A stretch of 36,407 nucleotides of DNA from Candidatus Gottesmanbacteria bacterium (GTDB taxonomy: Bacteria > Patescibacteria > Microgenomatia > UBA10105 > UBA927), in the NCBI GenBank assembly GCA_903821745.1, contig CAIJMI010000001.1, forward strand, positions 1 to 36,407, read 5' to 3'. The translations under genes were made by a program, and so were the position numbers. Under the pieces are notes generated by a model, which saw nothing but the letters and a program-made list of their open reading frames with translations, did not search any database and was not told the origin of the DNA. Positions 25,157-34,400 of the stretch are shown one piece after another; the stretch's first letter is position 1; each line of letters begins with the position of its first letter.

Positions 25157-26113
25157 ATGCGTCACATACGTTTACTTTTGTTTGGAGTAACAGCAATTTT
25201 CATACTGTATTCATTTCCCTTTTCTGTGTTGGCTGTAACCTATTGTTCACAAGCACCATTAACTGGTGACTATACCATTTCAGGAGCATGCACAATAAAT
25301 ACAACGGTCGAGGGTGCTCAAGGAGGGGACATTATCATCGCCTCAGGGGCTACCGTCACATTACTTGCTGATCAAACTCTTGTATACAATACTGGAAAAA
25401 AAATAACAATTACTAACACCGCAATTGTCAATTTAAACAATACAGCAGGCCATGCTTCAAAACTGACACAAGGAACTATTTGTATCACCGATGCTGATAG
25501 CGATTTACATCCCCTAACAGTTGATGGAAACAATCAATCCTACACAACGACAACATGTCCAGCTGGTACGATTGCTCGAACTGCAGGACAAACAGCTGAC
25601 TGTAATGACAACGACCCTGCGACGTATGCAAATGTGCTTTGTTATGCTGATGTCGATGGAGACCATGCATCAGGTGGGGGCAATAATTATTCAACAACGT
25701 CACATTCTGTATGTGCTGGAACCTGTGCATCTGTCGGTGAATCAGCAAACGCTGGTACTGATTGTTGCGATTCCGACGCAAATGCATATTTAGGACAGAC
25801 ACTCTACTTTACCTCAGCAGATGCATGCGGAAACTATAATTATGATTGTGATGCAAGCAATTTAGAAACACTGGACACAACCGGTATCCAGGGATCAACC
25901 TATGCTTGTGTAAATCCGTGTGTTGGCTGCAGCCTCAACTACGGAGCAACAGCAGGATGGCTCACCGCTCCTCCTGCAACCTGCGGCGGGACAGGAACCT
26001 TAAACAGCATGACTGGCGCATATGTCTCCTATACAGGGAGCGAATGCTACACCGTTGCTTCCTGCGCGAATCTTATAACTTCAAATGCATCAGCTCAGAG
26101 AGGCTGTCATTGA
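25157..26113 (+). CDS. Secreted Cys-rich protein with Asp/Asn-rich, possible Ca-binding repeats
   Basis: A 318-residue protein with a signal peptide ending SVLA (residue 26), a beta-rich region (GDIIIASGATVTLLADQT), then repeated units rich in Asp, Asn and Cys: ADCNDNDPATYANVLCYADV and TDCCDSDANAYLGQT. These resemble thrombospondin type 3-like calcium-binding loops, here apparently pinned by disulfides. It has no anchor helix and ends RGCH. AAGGG six bases before ATG 25157 supports the start. Like the pilins it is Cys-rich, implying the cell makes disulfides outside the membrane. It may be a surface or secreted structural protein and a glycosylation target; that is inference. Confidence 0.8.
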   Translation: MRHIRLLLFGVTAIFILYSFPFSVLAVTYCSQAPLTGDYTISGACTINTTVEGAQGGDIIIASGATVTLLADQTLVYNTGKKITITNTAIVNLNNTAGHASKLTQGTICITDADSDLHPLTVDGNNQSYTTTTCPAGTIARTAGQTADCNDNDPATYANVLCYADVDGDHASGGGNNYSTTSHSVCAGTCASVGESANAGTDCCDSDANAYLGQTLYFTSADACGNYNYDCDASNLETLDTTGIQGSTYACVNPCVGCSLNYGATAGWLTAPPATCGGTGTLNSMTGAYVSYTGSECYTVASCANLITSNASAQRGCH

Positions 26114-26117
26114 TGAA

Positions 26118-28148
26118 ATGAAATATATATTCTTTTTTCTGGGAAGCATACTTTTTTCACTTTTTTTTGGTGAGGCAAAACAAGGAATTATTGAATTGGT
26201 CTGGGTCATAGTGACACTCATGTTTTTCTTGTTTCACTCCATAACCGCATTCCGAAAAAAACAGCCACTGCGCATCCCAAATACCTGGAGTTTCTTGTTT
26301 CTTGCTGCACTCATATCGCTTCTTATTTCAACAATCTATTCCGCAAGCATCGCCTATTCTCTGTCGTTCATCCTCCGTACCATAACTGCATGGTGTCTGT
26401 TTGTGCTTGTGTATGCTGTTTCCAAAAAACCTACATCAGTCAGTACCTATGCACGAGGATTATTCTGGTTGGGTACTGGGATTGCACTTGGTTCCATCCT
26501 CTTCCGATTCTTGCCAACCCTAGCTCATGCATTTCCTGCAATGAATCTTATTTTCTCTCATACAGGACACAATCAGGGGGTATATCTGCTAGTTACCCTG
26601 TTTCCCATTGCACTCCACTATGCCGAACACCGCAACATAGGAATCATACGCGCAATTGCCTACATCCTCTTTCCACTTGCCATTATGCTCTGTTTTTCAC
26701 GAGGTGCGCTCCTCATTACCGGGATCTATCTCCTCTTGGTAGGACCAAAAAAACATCCTGCAATTCGTATGATCATCGGTATGTGTGTCGGTGCAGTATT
26801 TCTGCTCTTTTGCACGTCATTTCTTCCACAAACAACGCAAGAGCTCATCAAAAAACTTCCTGTTGAACAGATGCAATTTTTAAAGAGTAAACCAACTGGA
26901 GAGGCAAGATTTTCAAATTGGAAGCAGGCAATCATCGGCTTTGCTGCACATCCGCTCATTGGCACCGGACCAAATACCTATATATTAACTTCCATGCAGT
27001 ATCATCAAACCCCCATTGATGGCGCATCACTTGCACATAATTGGTATCTCCAAACCCTCTCAGAAGTCGGTATTATCGGAAGTATTCCCATTGCTTTTAT
27101 TCTTTTTTTTGTTATCCGCACATTGTGGCACAAAAGAAAAGAACAGAAACATGACAACAAAGCTTCCTGGATGACGGTCGGCCTGATTGATTCTGTATTT
27201 GTTGCGCTTGTCTATAGTTGTATTGAATATAACCTGGATTATTTCACGCTCTGGATTTTACTCTGGAGTACCATAGGACTGCTGCTCCAGCAGAACAAAG
27301 AAACAAAACATACCGGTATTGCTGGAGGAATAACGCTCATATGTATATGTGTACTAAGCATATATGCGGGAACTAACTGGTATGCAAATACGCGTCTTGC
27401 GACCATTGAAACTGCAACCCAACGCTTTTTTTTCCAAGCGTATAACCTCAATCAAGCAGAACGATATATTGAATATAAAAACAGCATCAACCAGCCGCTC
27501 ACCCAACTGGAAAAAACAATTATCCTAACCTTGTACCGGAAACAACCGGATGTACTCATCACGCTCGCAAATGCTGCACACATCATTGCGCCCGAAGAGC
27601 GAAAACAATGGTATGAAACCGCAATTTCATTCAATCCGCTCAATGCGTACTACTATCAGACCTATGTAACATTCCTTTATGAACAGAAAAATCCGACGGA
27701 AATGCAGGCAGTGTTTACACTGTTTATCAATAACGCGTACCACATGACAAATCCTGCTCCGTCAAGTCCAATTGTCTTTGATCCAACCATCATTTTATAT
27801 CTCACTCCGGATCTTTTTTCACAATTTTCAGGGACCGCGTCTTTTTCGGAAGTTGCATCCAAAACCCTCTATGCAATTGGTCTTGCAAGCCTCTCTACTG
27901 CCCCGACAATGACCGAAAACCTGTGGACACTTGCGAAGGACATTTCTCCAGGATGGGGACTCTTTCACTTGGAACTTTCCTCCTATTATCTATATATCGG
28001 ACACGACAAACTGCATGCACAACAACTCCTCTTTGCATGTCTGCACATCGAATCTCCTGCCAAAGCATGCCAGGAAGCGTTAACGGTATTTCCAAATCTA
28101 GAACAACCGGGGTATTTTCAGGAACATATCAACGCAATTCCAAAATAG
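26118..28148 (+). CDS. O-antigen ligase/polymerase-like (Wzy_C) membrane protein with TPR-like tail
   Basis: A 676-residue protein with about twelve helices and a soluble C-terminal third. The Wzy_C signature is clear: FSNWKQAIIGFAAHPLIGTG, then AHNWYLQTLSEVGIIGSIP. The tail (PEERKQWYETAISFNPLNAY and onward) looks like degenerate TPRs. It is a second, different ligase-type protein; the first lies at 5525-7363. Start ATG 26118, four bases after the previous stop, was chosen over an earlier in-frame ATG that overlaps the secreted-protein gene. It ends in TAG, immediately followed by in-frame TAA. Likely polymerises or ligates lipid-linked glycans outside the membrane. Confidence 0.83.
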   Translation: MKYIFFFLGSILFSLFFGEAKQGIIELVWVIVTLMFFLFHSITAFRKKQPLRIPNTWSFLFLAALISLLISTIYSASIAYSLSFILRTITAWCLFVLVYAVSKKPTSVSTYARGLFWLGTGIALGSILFRFLPTLAHAFPAMNLIFSHTGHNQGVYLLVTLFPIALHYAEHRNIGIIRAIAYILFPLAIMLCFSRGALLITGIYLLLVGPKKHPAIRMIIGMCVGAVFLLFCTSFLPQTTQELIKKLPVEQMQFLKSKPTGEARFSNWKQAIIGFAAHPLIGTGPNTYILTSMQYHQTPIDGASLAHNWYLQTLSEVGIIGSIPIAFILFFVIRTLWHKRKEQKHDNKASWMTVGLIDSVFVALVYSCIEYNLDYFTLWILLWSTIGLLLQQNKETKHTGIAGGITLICICVLSIYAGTNWYANTRLATIETATQRFFFQAYNLNQAERYIEYKNSINQPLTQLEKTIILTLYRKQPDVLITLANAAHIIAPEERKQWYETAISFNPLNAYYYQTYVTFLYEQKNPTEMQAVFTLFINNAYHMTNPAPSSPIVFDPTIILYLTPDLFSQFSGTASFSEVASKTLYAIGLASLSTAPTMTENLWTLAKDISPGWGLFHLELSSYYLYIGHDKLHAQQLLFACLHIESPAKACQEALTVFPNLEQPGYFQEHINAIPK

Positions 28149-28404
28149 TAACAAAGCATTGACGGCAAAGTAGATTCAAAAGAGAGTTAAGTGACCCAAC
28201 CGATACAAACGCAACACTACCAATGCCGCTATAGAATGCTATTCTGTTCCCTACCATCTTTCCATTCCTGCATACGCTGCGACCAGAAAACAATATGAGG
28301 AAATGGTCATAGATAATCTTCCCCGTCCTAGGTGAACAAGAGGAAGCAATCTTCAACCAGTGGTGGTATTAACCAAAAGGAACCAGATTCTTTGTATATC
28401 CTCT
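28149..28404. other. 256-bp convergent intergenic region with a possible decayed coding remnant
   Basis: No intact gene, hairpin terminator or RNA was recognised. On the plus strand about 28191-28333 reads protein-like (IPAYAATRKQYEEMVIDN) to a TGA. One frame over, 28319-28372 reads FPVLGEQEEAIFNQWWY to TAA. The two together look like the tail of a frameshifted, decayed gene. The parent family is not recognised. Confidence 0.3.
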
Positions 28405-31400
28405 CTAACCACTCCCTAACAAGATAAGGACCAAGAAGGTTAAAACAGTATTGGCAAAAACAATTATGGGGAGAGCTATGTCGGGAAACGAAGCAAAAAA
28501 AGCTGAACGTATTGGTGCAATATTTGATTTTCTGAGCTTCATATACTGATATACGGCCAACGTGATCATAGAAACGGTTGGGAGAGCAAATGTAATAAGA
28601 TCAGGAATGTCCCAAACTCCTTTTGCGATAGAGAAGACATATTCGATATATCCATAAATGGCGGTAAGAGCAATCGTCGACACAATATTGGTTCCCCATT
28701 TTCCAACTGAAGACTTGATACTGTCAAACAAATTAATAAAAACAAACATCCCAGCCATAGAAAATAAATCTCGGAATTGTCCTACTATCATGTTCGCGAT
28801 AGTCGTTCCAAGAAAAGATTTCAAAGCCCAATATGGAGCAATGTGGGTATGTATTGTGCCATCTATCATTAACTTGGTTTCCAACAGTAAACTAAATTGG
28901 ACTATGGACCCAAAGAGAAAAAGTGGCCCACATACCCATAAAAGTATTCCGTACAACAAATTGTGTAAAGGATTTTGAAGTCTTGAATCAGGGTATTGTT
29001 TGAGAATTGCATCACCAGTAATAGCCTGTTTTTGGATAAGAAGTGTGTATCCTCCCTTAATTGGAATTGTAATCTCGGTTTGTTGTTTGAGTATTCCTGT
29101 TTTTATGATGATGCCTTCAGGATTTTGTATGCTATATGGCAACCCATACAGATTTTCTTCCTGGGTTATAGCAGGGGTATTGAACACTCGGACAAGATCT
29201 TTTACATTAAGCACAACTCCGTCCAGTTGTATAAATGCAATATATTGCCGTATCTGTTGGCGGAATGTTAAAAACCTAAAGGCAATGGTATTTTTCATTT
29301 GCTTCCAAGCATTAAATGCTTGGAAAATATATTTACTTTGTAAAGCTATACCAGCAAAAGCCAATACCACTCCCATTACTGTGGCTATCATAGCGACGAA
29401 TGGATTCTTGAGAAGCGCAGGATTGATGGCTACCAATTCAGAAGCAAGTGCGGAAACGAATGCGGGACTTCGCAGGGTCGCTATAGTAGGCGGAGAAAGG
29501 TCAGAATGTACAGCGATATAGTTTCCCACAATGTTTTGTACTTCCGTTTCTAGGGCAACCTGTGAAGCGAACTTCTGTCCTACCAGTTGAGGTTGCACAA
29601 AAGCAATGATTGTAGGTTGGAGTTGTTGGATTTGTAATTCTGATTGATCTATAGTGGCGCCTGCGAACTTGGAGACTGCAAAGGTTTGTTGCGTCTGATT
29701 TTGACTCGTTGGAAGAATATTTTCAATCCGTTCTTTCTCGTTACTCCCACGATTAGCCTGTGGACTCTTCAATAAATTCTTCACCCGCTCAACCTGTTGC
29801 TGAAGCCAGATTTTTTGTGTCGTGAACCGTTCTATAATGGAAAATGTATCACGATCATAAAACCATCTGTCCGATTGATACCATCCGTTAATCTGTCCCT
29901 CACTCATCCATCGAATAAACGCCCCATCACCGAATTGACGATCATACAATGTTTGGAATCCTTCAAAGAACACATTCGCATGCTGTTGCGGCAATCCTAT
30001 TCCGTCTTTCCCGACAAAAACCCCGCGGAGTCCCGTCCCAATAAATGATTGCCAAACCGTCTGTTCATCTACCCCTGCCTGAAGAAGCGCATCGCGGGCC
30101 ATCGTATACCGCTGTGCGACGTTCCAATACGACAATTTGTGCTTAGTATGTAACGTATGACTCAGGGCCAATCCTTCGGTCACCGCCTCTACAAATGTTG
30201 TCTGAGGTTGTCTATTGGATGACGACACCAAGACGCCGTTTATGACAACTGTTTGGAAGTTTATCTGTGAAACATGGGTAAGTTCATGAATCATTGTCCT
30301 CTGGAAGGCCGCCAGGTCCTCATAAGGACTCATAAAGATAAATAGACCGCGGCTTGTCCTGTTAAATCTGCCCATAAGTTCCCATTCAAATACATCTCGG
30401 TTCAAGATATGGTCTGTCTTTGTAAACGGCAGGATGACGGATTGGTCTGAACGGTCAATCGCCCATCCGGTCTTTTCCTGTATCCAAGCATCATTTGCGG
30501 CGACGCTTTGTCGGAAAAATTCCCGATAGTTATCAAGATTTCCGAACCGATTTTGAACATTCCGGAGCGAATTCAAGATGCTTGCACTTGCGAACAGAAG
30601 TTGGTCATCTGAGATCTTGTTTGAATCCGCCGTCCCCAACCGTGCATGGATCGCCTGGACAACCTCAAGCTGGGATAACGTCAAACTGGAATTAACCCGT
30701 ATGTATCCCACGTTCCGTGGTTCCGAACTGATCGTACCTGCAGGCAACGTGGTTAATATGCTCCGAAAATAGGAAGCGAGTGCTTTTGCACGACCCAATT
30801 CTGCCTCTCTCTCGGAAACAGTCGGTTCGTATAAAAGATAGAATCTCGCAATATCATCCGAAGCTATCTTTGCTGCCCATGACCGGAACAACGGCAAATT
30901 TCTGTATTGATATACAACACTAATCACACCTAATCGGATATTTGCAATCGTATCTGTCAATCCTTCCGGCAGACGACTGTTCCTTGTGCGTTCTGTACGA
31001 TCAAGCCTATCTCTGGTGATACGGTCAAGTAGTGTCTGGCTTATGCCAACGGCCGTATCGGAAGTGTTCTTGATCAACCAAGATCGGAAGAGATTGAGTG
31101 TCTGTAACTTTCCCATCTGGAAATAGAGAATAACGGTGTTCAGACCATCTTTTACTACCGAAAACTTTGGAAAAAATGAAAGATTATCTAAATTAATCTT
31201 TAAAAACCCATTCAAACCATTTCGTACTGTATCAAAAGCGTTCTTTACGACAGGCATGGCTTGTTCTATCTTTGGTCCCAGCCAGGCAGCCAGCTGTGGA
31301 AGTCCGGGTAAGGAAGCATAGAGCATACCGCTCGGAGCTGGTTGTTTTTGTGCCCCCTTGGCTTGCGCTGCAGCAACAGCCGCACGGAGTGCGCTGTCTA

Positions 31401-34400
31401 TGGCAGCCTGGAGGGGTGGACTGAGATCTCCCTGGTATCCCCGGTCACGGAGTTCTATGAAAACGAGATCCTGCAGCGTGGCCATCTCCCCTTGTTCAAA
31501 ATACCGGGGCATAAGTCTCTGCAGTTCTATGACAATTGCCGGAATTTGTTCTGTGGGGGTGATGGTTTGTCTTTCTTCTGTAGGACCTAACTCTGTTTTG
31601 TTTGTGGCATCTAACCAGGGTCCGTTAATAGTCCACGTGGGCATGCCAAAACTGTACATAAGTTGATAATCTGTAGCATACGTTCCCGGAATCTGACGGA
31701 GTGTGTGCACGACGATATCAGATGGATTGATATATTTCGTCAGATTTTGATGATATTGCTTGAGATAGTCTCCTTTATAAGTATCCAACACAAAAAGGAT
31801 ATCTGCCACGTTTGAAAGATACACGATATTCGTTGAGGTTGTGTATTGAGGAAGTTTCTGAATCTCTGAAAGAATAACAGGATCGGACAAATCGGCATAC
31901 AGCATCGCCATTTTCCCCTGTAATGCAAAATTACGAAGCATCGTGTAATGTTTCTGTATGGCAGCGGTGACATTTATCGTCCTGTTTTCGTTATTATAAA
32001 AAACGTCTGGTGTTTTATTGTAGTGATCGTTTTCATAAGAATTTGCCATTTGTTTTATTAAAATAAGCAATCGATCTTGTGAAATAGACTGAAATTTTTC
32101 CTTCAAAATACTGTTTTCTTCTGATTGCACTACCTCTGTGAATATTTTTTGAGCAAGATCTGTTCTATATATGTTAAAAAGTGCACGCTGCATATCCTCA
32201 AACGTCGGATACATTTGCAACCCACGAACAAACATCTTACCCAAAAGAATAACTTCGGGATTAATGTCTGTTACGATAATTCCCTTGGGTGATTCCCCCT
32301 GAGAATACAGATCAAGAAGCGAAAAGATGCTCCCAACTGTCGGTCCAACGAGATATCCGTTAGGTATTTTTTTACTTCTGACGGAATCCACGAAGGAAGG
32401 AGGGGCCCATTCGTTGGTTACAAACGCCCCTGCAGTACCAGTGTCCTCGGCACTGAGAGACGGAGGCGATCCCTTGCCCTGTGATTGTAGCTCTGCGATC
32501 ATCTTTTCAAGATCGGTACCCACGGGTACCGGCTGTTGAACTTCTGAAGTTTGAGGTTGTTCATTCGCTTTTTTCTTTTGTTCCGACTTTCCACTCAAAC
32601 TATTTCGTACTGTATCAAAAGTATTCTTTACGACAGGCATGGCTTGTTCCAGCTTGGGTCCCAGCCATGCAGCCAGCTGTGGCAGTCCGGGTAAGGAAGC
32701 ATAGAGCATGCCGCTTGTAGCTGGTTTGACTTGGGATGTGGGAGATTTACCTTTGTATTGCGCAAGGAGTGCAGAGGTGACGGAAGTGATAAGATCGGTT
32801 GGCGGAGAAAGACCGGGGTGGAGCCTGGCATATTCCTCCTCTACCAGCTTTTGTACCAACTGTGGGGCTTCCTGTGAGGTGAAATCAACTTTCTCCAATA
32901 CTCCCTTGTAGTCAGACAATACTGCAGTTTGGAGTTGCTGGGTTGGATTTTGATTGAGTAATGAAACCGCTGGAGACTGGGTAGATGAATTCTTTGAAGG
33001 CAAAATATATGTTGTTAACGGTGAGAGTGTTGTTAAATCATTTTTATGCTCAATGATATCTGCAAGGCTTACAACATGACTATCTAACCAGGAATTTAAA
33101 TTTGTCCCCGTTGGATACCAGCCCGTACGACTAAATACGTCACTATTCACCCATCGTTTAAATAATTTCGCTTGTTCTGGTGTTCCAAATACATAAAGTA
33201 AATAATCAGGCGGAATAAATTTTTGATGCAAAATCGGGTCTTCCACTAAAATATCATCAAAACTGACATCTTCTGGGAGAATGACAAGCGCTGCATATCC
33301 ATGGAAAAAATCTCCTGCAGAAGCACCGATGCCACTCTTTTGGAATGTCCCCATCCAAATTGGTTCACCCTCAATGGTCCGATATCCAAAATCAAGAATT
33401 AAACGCAATCCATCTGCATATTCACGTGATGTGCCAAATGATCCGGTTATCGAGTGACCCATAACGTTATTTGCTCCTAGTATCTGTCTTGCTTCTTCAA
33501 TCATTGGGCTGTATTGGTCAGCTTCCATATATTCAACTAACAGTTGATATTCTGTCTTCTCTGCCCAATACGGCTCTCCTGTTGATGTATAGATAAGTGG
33601 CAGTGGATGCAACCGGCGTGATCTCTCTTCTCCACCATATCGGATCGTACTAGCAAGGCTTGGGTCTAAATGTGTATATTCCAGTCCACCAACTTTCATT
33701 TCAGTTAGATCAATTCGAGGATTCACATCTAATCGCAAAGTTGTCGGTGCATCCAGTGTATTTGGTTGGTTTCCAGCAACTTGATCAAACTGTTCCCCTA
33801 TCACATTCTTTCCTGTATTTACCCACCGGCGCACGGCGTTTGCAGTATTTGTAACTCCCACACTCACATATTCTGTCCATGAAGATGGTGTGACCTCAAG
33901 CAAATCAAGTGATGATTGCACAGCTTGCATGCCCTCAAGATCTGCCTGGTATGCTGCTCGGTCAGTAGTACTCAGTGATCCGTCTTGTAACGCTCGATTG
34001 ATGGAATCTATTGCTTTTTGTACTGCCCGTAGTGCGTCGTCTTTTTCTGCCTGTGTAGGTTTACTTTGCGCTTCCGCTACTTCAACATCGGCATTTAATC
34101 CGTCAAAAACCGGTTGATTGGCAAAATAATGATCCAGATATTGTTTTGCCTGAGTTATAGTAGTCAGTGCTGCGCTTCTATCCTCAAACATTTGATCTTG
34201 CGCTTTCGCAACTAAATTCATAACAAACTGAATCACAATGTTACAACTGGAACAGGTATTATCTTTATTTGCAAATGGACTCCGTGGAGCATTCAGTGAT
34301 GTGACATTCACCTTTGGATCAAATCGTGTAGCGGTTGGAATAAGCGCAACGAGATGCTGTTGTTTATCATTAATCTGAACCAGTTGTCCACCAAGTTGCG

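Noticed and set aside
5525..26113. Alternative code with TGA as glycine, known in some CPR lineages
   Set aside because: At least eight genes end in TGA exactly where families end or where ATGA overlaps couple the next gene.
28129..28356. Minus-strand open frame of 75 codons in the 28149-28404 gap
   Set aside because: It runs into the 3' end of the ligase gene on the other strand, shows no domain character and no start signal; the plus strand reads more protein-like.
31213..32724. Insertion-sequence or attachment-site repeats
   Set aside because: The repeats are direct, in frame and coding, with no transposase, integrase or inverted ends between or beside them.
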